A stretch of 64,000 nt of DNA from Argentina anserina (taxonomy: Eukaryota > Streptophyta > Magnoliopsida > Rosales > Rosaceae). Below, one piece after another: positions 48,570 through 62,611 of this stretch (within the stretch, counting starts at the first letter, position 1; the number at the start of each line of letters is the position of its first letter). Where the stretch lies: assembly GCF_933775445.1 (NCBI RefSeq), contig NC_065877.1:32426001-32490000 (forward strand), in the 5' to 3' direction. A program made the translations under genes and the position numbers. The notes under the pieces are model-generated. The model saw nothing but the letters and a program-made list of their open reading frames with translations. It was not told where the DNA came from and did not search any database.

Positions 48570-51394
48570 TGTAATAACTCTATTTTTCAAAACAATATTT
48601 GGTTGGATTTGAATTCTATAAAGTTATGAAATTCGATTTAAATGAATTTGAATTGTCTGCAACCTTACGAAACGGAAACGGAAACGTTCTTGGAACGTTT
48701 AATAAGAAAAACGTTACGTTTCCGAACGAATTTATCGACTTTTATTCCGTCGATCGGTTGCGAAAACTTCCTTCACAAAAGTTGTAGAGCTCGTCGATAG
48801 GAATTCGTGGACGCGTCACGCGTTCAAATCGAACGTCGGACGTGAAACTTATTAACGTCGGAAGTTAGTTTCCGATTTTGGAAACGAGTATAAAAGGGCA
48901 TTTTTGTGATTAGGGTTCCCATTTCTGGAAACCACACTCTCTCACCTCTCACCCGCCTCCCTCAGCTCTCTCTCTCCCCGATTCTCTTTTCTCTTCCCTC
49001 GAAAAATCCTCTCTTCGATCCACCGCCTCGACGTGCACCGCCTGGCTCGACGTCGTCGCAAGGACTCCCGCAGCCACCCTCCATATCGTCAGCCCGTGCC
49101 CCGCCGTCGTGAAGCCGCTCGAACGACACCAAGTTGCTGCTTTTCTCCCCGCCGCATCTAAGCTCGTCTCCGGTGGTTTTCGAGCACGAATCGAGGTGAG
49201 GATAGCTTAGGTTGGTTGTTGTGATGATGCTGTTAAATTCTTGTGTCGATTTATGATGTTTTGGTGGAGATCGGAGGTTGGAGAGGGTGGGGAGGTACCG
49301 CCGCCATAGGCGGCGCGTGTGAGGGCGTGGAGGGGTTTATGGGTGGTGTGAGGCCGTGGGGAGGCAGAGGGGGAGAAAAGAGAGGATTTTGGGGCGGCGG
49401 TGGCGTGACACGCGCCGTTGGTGGCGTCGGCACGTGAGCCCCACGCGCAGCCTGCCGGCGGGTGGCGCGTGTACCCCACGCGCCGCAGTGTTTCCGAAAA
49501 GGGGTAATTTTGTAATTTATTTTTATGTACGGTAAATGTAAAATGGTGATTTACGTACGGTAAATGTAAATTTTATTTATGTACGATAAATGTAAATGTA
49601 AATTACTTTAGTAAAGGTAAAAAGTAATTTTGGAAGGGTAATTCGGTAATTATTATTTACTGAGACAGTATATACATTTGAATAGTATTTATACATATAA
49701 AAATACGTAAACAGTATGTACTCGTACAGAGATACGTATTGGATGTGTATTTATACATTAATACATAAAAATAGTAAATACGTGAATAGTAGTCAGTGAA
49801 AAGCAAAGTTGAATAGTGAACAGTGAATAGTACTCAGTGAACAGTAAACCCGTAAAACCGAAAATTGCTGAACAGTAACCGATTATTACTGTTATGGCAT
49901 TTAAAGGTTTACGAAACGTTTCTAAATTCTTTTCTTATCTTTTCAAGGTGATCGATAAATTAAGGAAATGAATTAACTTCGGAAATTTCGGAATTACGCT
50001 CGAGTCGATAAGGTGAGTAAAATCTCACATATTTTACGAATCTACCCTTGCGGTGAATTCAAGATTTTTGCAAGATTTTTAAATATTGAAATACGACATG
50101 TATATGATATAGTGGAATATATATATTTGTATAAATGGTAAATACGTACTTATATATATAGTTTGCTATATTATATACTGTTATGAATTCATTGGAATTG
50201 GTCATTTCGATGACGAGAATTATATGACGAGCATGTGAATTAATTTGTACAATATGAGGTGTAATCATTGTACGTGATTTTAATGTGTTGTTAAACGTTT
50301 TGTCTTCGGACGTGTTTATGAATTATGACATGTATATGATATAGTGGATTATATATATATATTGTATAAATGGTAAATAAGTACATATATATATAGTTTG
50401 CTATATAATGTACTATTATGAGTTTATCGTGATGATGTCATTTCAATGACAAGATTTTATCGAGCATGTGATTTTGATTTGTACAATATGATGTGAGATT
50501 ATTGTACGTGAATTTAACATGGAGATTGTTAAATGTTGATTTGTCTTCGGACCTGATTTTTGTACAATATGATGTGAGATTATTGTACGTGTTTGGCAAG
50601 TCGGAACCTAGCCTTTGGCCGAGCGAAAGTTACGATACAGTTAGAGCTCTAGTCTGTCTGCCGTAGTACTGCATGTGAGGTAACGGGTGGTTATCGGCTC
50701 ATGGGTACTCAGATTGTTTTGGATGTTGGGTAGCGGGTGACTATCCAATATTAGCGGTGTACTACGTGAGGGGTAACGGATGTGTACCAGCGTTCAGTAG
50801 TACCCGTATTATAAATGTTTTTGGGTAACCGGAAGGGTTGCCCGATTTCTCATGAGCACTTCCATTTCATATATTGTTTTTGGGATAACCAGATGGGCTG
50901 TCCATTGACTCATGAGGGCATTTATATTTGTTGATTTGTGATTTTCGTATATATTGATATGCGAATTATATTTTCATTTTACTCATACGAGTTATAAGCT
51001 TACCGGGTTTGTGTTTACAATCCCAGTGCACCAATTCGATGGTGTAGGGGATAATTCCGCAGGTGTTGATTAGTAGAGATCAAGTGACGACTCCGGATAC
51101 TCGAAGTCGTTCGTATCCTGCTTGTGGTGAGGTTTCTAGCGTGGATTTGAGTGTGAGAATTGGTGTGGATTTATTGTGAGTTTTGTGTGAGATTGTGAGG
51201 ATTATTACATTTCCATCTTATGTAATGTTGAATTATAAATGTGGGTTGTAATAATTGGTTTTCTGAGTTGTATTGAGAACTCAGTAATGATCCGCTGTGC
51301 ATTTTATATAATTTCGATTTCATTGAGATTGTTTTGGTGTTCAAACGACTTTGAAATTTTGAGTTTTTAGGCTCGAAATTTTAGGGTCGTTACA
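48570..51394 (+). mobile_element. Complete LTR-like repeat (probable solo LTR), nested
   Basis: 2825 bp, starting TGTAATAACTC and ending GGGTCGTTACA, bounded by a perfect 5-bp duplication TAATC (48565-48569 and 51395-51399). TG...CA ends with a 5-bp duplication and no gag-pol make a solo LTR the simplest reading. Inside: TATAAAAG at 48889-48896, a GC-rich core with the hairpin at 49464-49484, a splice-like word AAGGTGAGTAAAA near 50010, and a terminal region with CGAAATTTTAGGGTCGTTACA-type end. A whole non-coding retroelement is the alternative. Confidence 0.78.
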
Positions 51395-51536
51395 TAATCA
51401 TTTTGATTGAGTTGTACTATGAACTCAGTAATGATCCGCTGTGACAATAAAATGATTTTGATTTATTGAGATTATTTTAGAGTTTTAAAATGACTTCGAA
51501 ATTTGAGTTTCATACTCGAAATTTTAGAGTCGTGAC
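51395..51536 (+). mobile_element. Older LTR-like repeat, 3' remainder
   Basis: A continuation of 46313-48569 after the nested copy. It carries ACTCAGTAATGATCCGCTGTGA as in all copies (shown in parts) and ends AGAGTCGTGACA at 51536, the family terminus. The 8-kb duplicated unit begins right after it. Confidence 0.75.
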
Positions 51537-51813
51537 AAGGCCCTCGTTTGCATCCGCTATCTGTTGCCGGGGCGTTCACATTCTTTCTAGAGAAAATTTA
51601 TTAAACAAATCTGAGAACACAGCTTTAATTTATTGATGTTTTTTTTGACCTGGTAATGTATTGATGTTAACAAACTTCATTTGACAAGACCTGAAATTTA
51701 ATGGGACACTGGATAATATATCTGAACTCGTAGGTGATTCTTTATTTCGATCTCAACCAATTCGGGGTTGCATCTACTTTTTTCGTCAGAGGAATTATAA
51801 GAGCTTCATTCCC

Positions 51814-54262
51814 TTAGAGGGGTTGTAGAATCACTGCTAGGATCCGGTTCTTCACTATTTTGTCCGGGGCACCAATCCCGTCTCCATATTGGTATATGCA
51901 TTGGGCAATCCGAGCAAGGTTTGTTGCTGCTGCTACAAATTCCTTTGTAAATGGAGAAGAAGTACTACTAGCACCAAATAGTTGTCCATCTTTGTTCATC
52001 TTCTTCCAACTATTCTCAATCAAATTACTAATATATTTGCGAGCTGATTCCACATCCCCAACACAACCTCCACGTTTGAGGCAGGATATTGATGTTGCTG
52101 TTTCACCTCTCTCTAGTTCTGCCTGCAGCACAGCACATAACCAATATGTTAAAAGCTAGAGAAAACTTAGAGAAGATGGACGCCAATGAATTAGAAAATA
52201 ATTGAAGACAGACCTCTGAAGTAGCCAAATCGTTTGAGAGCCGCAAAATAAGAGAAGGCCAACGCAAGAGATCGTGGTGATTCTCTAAGCATTCAAGTGC
52301 TTCATCTGAGATATTTTGATTCAGTAGAAAGTATGTGTGGACCAAAATGAGCGCTGCAGATGATGATATCCATGCATTGGCAATATATTCTTCAAATGTG
52401 GGTGTGTACTTGTTGTGACTCCACTCTGCCTCCTTTAGGAAAGCTTTGCACAGATCAGCCCACTGAGAAACAAAGTGCAAGAAAGATGTGAGAGCGCATA
52501 TCATCATCATCAACATATGGCCAATGCCGATGAGGCTGAAACAACCACAAGTTCACAAGACCCAAAACCTAAGTATGCAAATAAGGAATTGTATACATAT
52601 ACGTACAGCTTTTTTCAAGTAAGGAAGGACGTCCACTCCTTGCTCCTTCAAAGTTTCATAAGCCATTTCATTCACAGTGTTATAGAGAGCAAGGAAACAG
52701 ATCTTCAGCTGGTAGTCTGGGAGAATTTCCACAGCATTCACATCCCATCTGAATTACCACAAATTGGGATTGATACATGTTACACATTCACTTGGTTTAT
52801 CTCATAATATACGAGTCTATGACTTGCTAATTTACTTAACTTTCCTTTCGTGGGGAATAATTTAATGAAAAAATCGAACCATTAATTACCTTTCAACAGC
52901 AGATGTGAATAGCTTTAGCTCCGCCAAAGTACCATAAACATCATAGACATCATCAATTATGGTGATTAGAACACTGACTTTAGTTATCCCTTTTCTGAGA
53001 TTGCTGAGTTGAGGTTCAAACACTATACCAACTGACCAAAAGAAGCACTCCATCAATCTGTCTCTGCTGAAGGACAACTTCTTTGCTAACCCTATGTCCT
53101 TCCACCATCTGTTTAATGGATTATCATTATAGGATCAAGTTAGTTTGAAATTATGTGTACATATATATGAGCTATATACGGATCCCAAGTGAGGCAACCG
53201 TATAGGCTGGCCTCAACTTGTCAAGAGGTATCAGTACAATATATATATATATATATATCTTTAGTTTTTTCACCTTGACATGTCCTTAAGATCTGTTTGG
53301 TATGCTTGCTGCACGGCATTGTAATCTAGCTTGGCAAGTTCAAGTAGAACCTGGTTTGCACCTGCACTTTTATTGTATGCCTCAATGTACCGTCTAGCTT
53401 CTAATCTTTGCATTCTGTGGTGCAATGGCATCTCCAATGCATGACTCACTTTCTCTGATACACCATTTCCTGGAGTATCTTGCAACCTGCTCAAGTTCTT
53501 CAAAGTCATGCTGGTGAATGCACGGGCCTCATCTAAGATGCTTTCTTCTTCAAAACCAAGGAATGAAGCTTCGTAGAGACTCAGCATTCCTTTGACATCT
53601 TTGCAAAGCCCATCCTTGAAGCTGCCGTCGCAGTCCGTGAAAACTTTGAAGACATCTGATGGGAAATATAAATTAAAGCAAGTTAATTAGAAGCTGCAAG
53701 GTTGACCTAATTAAATGGAAATCTATAGCTACTTACCTAGGGAGACTGTAAAACCATGCTGGCGAAGGAGCCGGAAGCTGAGAGCAGTGAGGTGGAGACT
53801 TGGAGTATCTTTGTCTGTAATCTGGTCAAGATTCTTCATAATTTTATCAAGGGCTCCTGTTATACTGCCCTCGAATCGGTGTCCCAACCCTAATCGTTGG
53901 ATGTCATCAATCACTTCAAGACTAGTCTCTACTGACCGCGCATCACCATCCTGATCAATCATATGTTTCACCACCTCCTCCATCGGCTTCCACCTATTAT
54001 TAATATCGTATAGTTCTTCCTGCAAATTCAAGCAAATTAGTTGTCTTATCAACTAATACTGATTATTGAAAATGATCACGTACATCATGCAGTGAATTAA
54101 CGTAAACATTGTACTTACATGATTACAATTATCAGTCCTTAACGAATGAAGATACTCGTAGCTCCAAATGCTTGGCTTGTAATCTGCTTTCCTTCTTTGA
54201 ACATCTAGATTGGAAGTTTGAGTAGCAATGCTACCTCTGTTGGCCAAACTTAGGGCAGACAT
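51814..54262 (-). CDS. Terpene synthase, TPS-b subfamily, copy A (seven exons)
   Basis: Exons: 54119-54262, 53737-54019, 53274-53655, 52890-53108, 52607-52748, 52214-52462, 51814-52122. They total 1728 nt, 575 residues, all in phase with GT/AG sites; seven exons is the standard TPS-a/b layout. Motifs: [11 protein letters not shown] (RRX8W, residues 23-33), RDR (285-287), DDVYD (322-326) for the first metal site, and NDLATSEAE (467-475), a full NSE/DTE second metal site. Such enzymes ionise prenyl diphosphates (GDP or FDP) to make volatile terpenes. Only about 22 residues precede RRX8W, too few for a usual plastid transit peptide, so a cytosolic site is possible. The product cannot be read from sequence. 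It differs from copy B at P353 (A in B) and R490 (G in B). Confidence 0.92.
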
Positions 54263-54377
54263 TGGAAGAGGCTTTGGGTAACTGATCGATCTCTACTATA
54301 ATGGAACAACTAGACAACAAGCTAGCTAGAAGCGACTTTGGATTGAGTGTGAAGAACAGAGAATACTGATCATGATA

Positions 54378-54386
54378 CATATATAG
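54378..54386 (-). promoter_or_regulatory. TATA box of TPS copy A
   Basis: CTATATATG on the minus strand lies 116 bp upstream of the start codon. The same word sits at the equivalent distance in copy B (62379-62387) and about 104 bp upstream in the truncated copy C (59165-59173). Conservation across all three supports it. Confidence 0.65.
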
Positions 54387-54610
54387 GCAGATGAACAGAG
54401 AAAATATCTACACTATTGTAGACTCGCCGCGTGTGTTGACTTCAATTTTCCACTTATGTAGTTTTTCACATGTACGAGAATCATGTTTTTCAATGAAAAC
54501 ATTTAGCACAAGAATCATGTTGATGAACTTGTTCTATCAGCTTCATTATCAGAGGAAGAAGTCTTGATTAATTTCTGTCAAGCGACAAACATGAAAAATA
54601 TTGTGCGAAC

Positions 54611-57373
54611 TGTAATAACCCTATTTTTCAAACAATATTTTGGTTTGATATAATTCTATAAAGTTGTGAAACTTAATTAGAATGAATGTGATCGGTTGCG
54701 ACGTTGTGAAACGAGAAACGGAAACGTTCTCGGAACGTTTAATTAGAAAAACGTTACGTTTCCGCAACGTATATATCGACTTTTATTCCGTCGCTCGGTT
54801 GCGAAAACTTCCTTCACGAAAGTTGTAGAGCTCGTCGATACGAGTGCGTGGACATGTGACACGTTCGAATCGGACGTCGGAGGTGAAAGTTATTAACGTC
54901 GGAAGTTAGTTTCCAATTTTGAAAACGAGTATAAAAGGGGTATTTTTGTGATTAGGGTTTCCATTTCATGAAACCCTTCTCTCTCTCTTCTCTCCGCCTC
55001 CCTCTCTTCTTTCTCTCTTCTCTCTCTTCCTCCCCGAACTCTCTCCCTCTTTCTCTCGGCCTCACCACCAATCTCCCTTCACAAGGAGACGTGGCCCTCA
55101 CCGCCGGCCTAGGAGGCGTCGCACCATCACCCACAGGTGACCCCGAGGTCGACTCGCCCTCTCACGCCACGCCGGAGCTCCACCAACGACGTCAACCTCT
55201 GCGTTTTCTGCTCCGCCGTACCCGAGCCATCTCCGGTGGTTTTTAAGCTCGATTGAGGTGAGGGTTAGCTTAATTAGGTTATTGTGATGCTTGGTTGTGA
55301 TTTTTGTGGTTGTATGTTTCGTGTTGGAGGAGATCGGAGGAGGAGGGTTTGGGGGGGAGATGCCGCCGCCTTAGGCGGCACGTGTGGACGTGTGGGGGTG
55401 GCTAGGCACGGCGTGAGGCCGTGGGAAGGAAGAGGGAAGGGAAACGGAGGTTTTGGGGACGGCGGTGTCGTGACACGCGCGGCCTGCCGGCGGGTGGCGC
55501 GTGTACCCCACGCGTTGCCACGTGCGGCGGCGTGAACAGTGATTCCGAGAAGGGTAATTTTGTAATTTATTTTTACGTACGGTAAATGTAAAAAGGTGAA
55601 TTACATACGGTAAATGTAAATTTAAATTACTTTTACTAAAGGTAAAAAGTAATTTTGGAAGGGTAATACGGTAATTATTATTTACTGAGACAGTACGTAT
55701 ATTTGAATAGTATTTATACGTATAGAAATACGTAAACAATATGTATTCGTACAACGATACGTATTGGATATGTATTTGTACATTAATACATAAATTATAA
55801 ATACAGAATAGTAACCGTGAATAGTAACACTGAATAGTGACAGTGAACAGTAAATTCGTAAAACCGAAAATTGCTAAACAGTAACCGATTATTACTGTTT
55901 CGGCATTTAAAGGTTTACGAAACGTTTTTAAATTCTTTTCTTATCTTTTCAAGGTGATCGATAAATCAAGGAAATGAATTATCTTCGGAAATTGTGGAAT
56001 TACGCTCGAGTCGATAAGGTGAGTAAAATTTCACATATTTACGAATCTACCCTTGCGGTGATTCCAAGATCTTTGCAAGAGTTTTAAATATTGAAATACG
56101 ACATGTATACAATATAGTGGATTATATATATTTTTTGTATAAATGGTAATAAGTACATATATATATAGTTTGCTATATTATATATTGTTATGAATTCATT
56201 AGAATTGGTCAGCTCGATGACGAGAATTAAATATTGAGCATGTGATTTAATTTGTACAATAATGAGTAGATTATTGTACGTGATTTTAACGTTGTGATTT
56301 GTTAAATCGTTTTGTCTTCGGACGTGCTAAAGAAATATGACATGTATATGATAAAGTGGATGGTATATATATTGTATAAATGGTAAATATGTACATATAT
56401 ATATAGTTTGCTATATTATATACTGTTAGGATTTCGTTTGTGAATTATGATCACAGTGGTGATGAGCATTATATATTGAGTACATGATGAAATTTGTACA
56501 ATAATGAGTAGATTATTGTACGTGTTTATGTCTTCGGACCAGTCTTCGGACGTGTGTGGCATGTCAGAACCTAGCCTTTGGCCGGGCGAAAGTTACGATA
56601 CAGTTAGAGCTCTAGTCTGTCTGCCGGACATCGGATAGCGAGGAGGTTGCCCTATGTCGGGCGTAGGGTAGCGAGGAGGTTGCCCTATGCCGGGCGTTGG
56701 GTAAGTTGGGTAGTGAGGAGGTTACCCAACGTCGGCGGTGTACTATATGAAGGGTAACAGAGGCGTACCAACGCTCATTAGTACTCGTATTATAAATGCA
56801 TTTGGGCAAACAGAGGGGTTGCCCAATTTCTCATGAGTATTTTCATTTTCATATTTTCGGGACAACCAGATGGGCCGTCCAGTGACTCATGAGTGCATTT
56901 ATATTTGTTAATTGTGGATTGACATATATGTTGTTATGCGAGTTATATTTGTTTTATTTTACTCATACGAGCTGTAAAGCTTACCGGGTTTATGTTGACA
57001 ATCCCGGTGCACCAATTCAATGGTGTAGGGGATATTACTGCAGGTGTCGATTAGTGGAAATCGAAGGACATCTCTGGGGACTTGAAGTCGTTCATCATCC
57101 TGCTTGTGGTGAGGTTCTATTGTGGATTTGTGTGAGAACTTGTGAGGATTTATTTATGGTTTTGTGAGAAATTGTGAGGATTATTACATTTCCATTTTTA
57201 TTTAATATGGATTATAAATTTGGGTTTTAATAATTGGTTTGTCTGAGTTGTATCATGAACTCAGTAATGATCCGCTGTGACAGTTCTTATGATTTCGATT
57301 TTTATTGAGATCGTTTTGTGTTTAACGACTTTGAAATTTTGAGTTTTTATGCTCGAAATTTTGGGTCGTTACA
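54611..57373 (+). mobile_element. Complete LTR-like repeat (probable solo LTR) inside unit A
   Basis: 2763 bp from TGTAATAACCC to GGGTCGTTACA, flanked by CGAAC (54606-54610) and GGAAC (57374-57378), a 5-bp duplication with one mismatch. TATAAAAG lies at 54930-54937, then a CT-rich stretch, a GC-rich core with a partly decayed hairpin near 55497, and the AAGGTGAGTAAAA word near 56017. No retroviral-type genes. Because unit B carries the same insertion at the same place, it predates the duplication. Confidence 0.8.
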
Positions 57374-59061
<1,688 letters not shown>

Positions 59062-59537
59062 TGGAAGAGGCTTCAAATGACTGATCATCGAGCGAACTAG
59101 GCAACAAGAAGCCATTAATTTTTGGTTCGATCGGTTTGAGAAACTGAGCATACTGATCATGAGACATATATAGGCGAAACAAATGAATATAACCACCAGT
59201 TAAATCATGTACGTGTGTGGATTTACAACGTTGTTCTCAGATTAGCATGCATGGGAAGGTATGTCTCATTTTCTCGACTCACCTGATGACCTGTTTAGGG
59301 TAGCATTTGCATATGAACCATGTATGCATGTCGGAAAACTTGTTACTACATGATTAGGAATCTTCGTGCTGGATTTTATTTGATATTAGAAAGATGAAAA
59401 CTCATACACAGAATTGTCTGGATTGAGTACCTAATTTCAGATCAGTTAAAATCCCGCACGAAGAAGATACAAATTGTCTGGACTCTGGAGCTTACACTTA
59501 TTTTTGGGCTCTCTAAATTCAATGGGCTTAGAGAAAA
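59062..59537. other. Upstream region of TPS-C, end of unit A
   Basis: Promoter-like A/T-rich sequence of the truncated synthase, then unit A ends within GAGAAAAGGCCCTCG, where unit B begins. No gene. Confidence 0.5.
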
Positions 59538-59814
59538 GGCCCTCGTTTGCATCCGCTATCTGTTGCCGGGGCGTTCACCTTTTTTCTCTAGAAAAATTAT
59601 TAAACAAATTTGAGAACACAGCTTTAATTTATTGATGTTTTTTTTTTGAACTGTTAATGTATTGATGTTAACAAATTTCATTTGACAAGACCTGAAATTT
59701 AATGGGACACTGGATAATATATCTGAACATGTAGGTGATTCTCTATTTCGATCTCAACCAATTCGGGGTTGCATCTACTTTTTTCCTCAGAGGAATTATA
59801 AGAGCTTCATTCCC

Positions 59815-62263
59815 TTAGAGGGGTTGTAGAATCACTGCTAGGATCCGGTTCTTCACTATTTTGTCCGGGGCACCAATCCCGTCTCCATATTGGTATATGC
59901 ATTGGGCAATCCGAGCAAGGTTTGTTGCTGCTGCTACAAATTCCTTTGTAAATGGAGAAGAAGTACTACTAGCACCAAATAATTGTCCATCTTTGTTCAT
60001 CTTCTTCCAACTATTCTCAATCAAATTACTAATATATTTGCGAGCTGATTCCACATCCCCAACACAACCTCCACCTTTGAGGCAGGATATTGATGTTGCT
60101 GTTTCACCTCTCTCTAGTTCTGCCTGCAGCACAGCACATAACCAATATGTTAAAAGCTAGAGAAAACTTAGAGAAGATGGACGCCAATGAATTAGAAAAT
60201 AATTGAAGACAGACCTCTGAAGTAGCCAAATCGTTTGAGAGCCGCAAAATAAGAGAAGGCCAACGCAAGAGATCGTGGTGATTCTCTAAGCATTCAAGTG
60301 CTTCATCTGAGATATTTTGATTCAGTAGAAAGTATGTGTGGACCAAAATGAGCGCTGCAGATGATGATATCCATGCATTGGCAATATATTCTTCAAATGT
60401 GGGTGTGTACTTGTTGTGACTCCACTCTGCCTCCTTTAGGAAAGCTTTGCACAGATCAGCCCACTGAGAAACAAAGTGCAAGAAAGATGTGAGAGCGCAT
60501 ATCATCATCATCAACATATGGCCAATGCCGATGAGGCTGAAACAACCACAAGTTCACAAGACCCAAAACCTAAGTATGCAAATAAGGAATTGTATACATA
60601 TACGTACAGCTTTTTTCAAGTAAGGAAGGACGTCCACTCCTTGCTCCTTCAAAGTTTCATAAGCCATTTCGTTCACAGTGTTATAGAGAGCAAGGAAACA
60701 GATCTTCAGCTGGTAGTCTGCGAGAATTTCCACAGCATTCACATCCCATCTGAATTACCACAAATTGGGATTGATACATGTTACACATTCACTTGGTTTA
60801 TCTCATAATATACGAGTCTATGACTTGCTAATTTACTTAACTTTCCTTTCGTGGGGAATAATTTAATGAAAAAATCGAACCATTAATTACCTTTCAACAG
60901 CAGATGTGAATAGCTTTAGCTCCGCCAAAGTACCATAAACATCATAGACATCATCAATTATGGTGATTAGAACACTGACTTTAGTTATCCCTTTTCTGAG
61001 ATTGCTGAGTTGAGGTTCAAACACTATACCAACTGACCAAAAGAAGCACTCCATCAATCTGTCTCTGCTGAAGGACAACTTCTTTGCTAACCCTATGTCC
61101 TTCCACCATCTGTTTAATGGATTATCATTATAGGATCAAGTTAGTTTGAAATTATGTGTACATATATATGAGCTATATACGGATCCCAAGTGAGGCAACC
61201 GTATAGGCTGGCCTCAACTTGTCAAGAGGTATCAGTACAATATATATATATATATATATCTTTAGTTTTTTCACCTTGACATGTCCTTAAGATCTGTTTG
61301 GTATGCTTGCTGCACGGCATTGTAATCTAGCTTGGCAAGTTCAAGTAGAACCTGGTTTGCACCTGCACTTTTATTGTATGCCTCAATGTACCGTCTAGCT
61401 TCTAATCTTTGCATTCTGTGGTGCAATGGCATCTCCAATGCATGACTCACTTTCTCTGATACACCATTTCCTGGAGTATCTTGCAACCTGCTCAAGTTCT
61501 TCAAAGTCATGCTGGTGAATGCACGGGCCTCATCTAAGATGCTTTCTTCTTCAAAACCAAGGAATGAAGCTTCGTAGAGACTCAGCATTCCTTTGACATC
61601 TTTGCAAAGCCCATCCTTGAAGCTGCCGTCGCAGTCCGTGAAAACTTTGAAGACATCTGATGGGAAATATAAATTAAAGCAAGTTAATTAGAAGCTGCAA
61701 GGTTGACCTAATTAAATGGAAATCTATAGCTACTTACCTAGGGAGACTGTAAAACCATGCTGGCGAAGGAGCCGGAAGCTGAGAGCAGTGAGGTGGAGAC
61801 TTGGAGTATCTTTGTCTGTAATCTGGTCAAGATTCTTCATAATTTTATCAAGGGCTCCTGTTATACTGCCCTCGAATCGGTGTCCCAACCCTAATCGTTG
61901 GATGTCATCAATCACTTCAAGACTAGTCTCTACTGACCGCGCATCACCATCCTGATCAATCATATGTTTCACCACCTCCTCCATCGGCTTCCACCTATTA
62001 TTAATATCGTATAGTTCTTCCTGCAAATTCAAGCAAATTAGTTGTCTTATCAACTAATACTGATTATTGAAAATGATCACGTACATCATGCAGTGAATTA
62101 ACGTAAACATTGTACTTACATGATTACAATTATCAGTCCTTAACGAATGAAGATACTCGTAGCTCCAAATGCTTGGCTTGTAATCTGCTTTCCTTCTTTG
62201 AACATCTAGATTGGAAGTTTGAGTAGCAATGCTACCTCTGTTGGCCAAACTTAGGGCAGACAT
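59815..62263 (-). CDS. Terpene synthase, TPS-b subfamily, copy B (seven exons)
   Basis: Exons: 62120-62263, 61738-62020, 61275-61656, 60891-61109, 60608-60749, 60215-60463, 59815-60123, each the same length as in copy A, giving 575 residues. RRX8W, RDR, DDVYD and the NSE/DTE motif are all intact. Residue 353 is Ala and residue 490 is Gly (Pro and Arg in copy A); other differences seen are silent or intronic. The promoter is also duplicated, with the TATA word at 62379-62387, so both copies may be expressed alike. Same family role as copy A. Confidence 0.92.
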
Positions 62264-62378
62264 TGGAAGAGGCTTTGGGTAACTGATCGATCTCTACTAT
62301 AATGGAACAACTAGACAACAAGCTAGCTAGAAGCGACTTTGGATTGAGTGTGAAGAACAGAGAATACTGATCATGATA

Positions 62379-62387
62379 CATATATAG
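62379..62387 (-). promoter_or_regulatory. TATA box of TPS copy B
   Basis: CTATATATG on the minus strand, 116 bp upstream of the start codon, identical in context to copy A. Confidence 0.65.
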
Positions 62388-62611
62388 GCAGATGAACAGA
62401 GAAAATATCTACACTATTGTAGACTCGCCGCGTGTGTTGACTTCAATTTTCCACTTATGTAGTTTTTCACATGTACGAGAATCATGTTTTTCAATGAAAA
62501 CATTTAGCACAAGAATCATGTTGATGAACTTGTTCTATCAGCTTCATTATCAGAGGAAGAAGTCTTGATTAATTTCTGTCAAGCGACAAACATGAAAAAT
62601 ATTGTGCGAAC

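Noticed and set aside
55284..55754. Gly/Arg-rich frames in the GC core of the LTR-like repeat
   Set aside because: Not conserved between diverged copies, and present twice only because of the 8-kb duplication.
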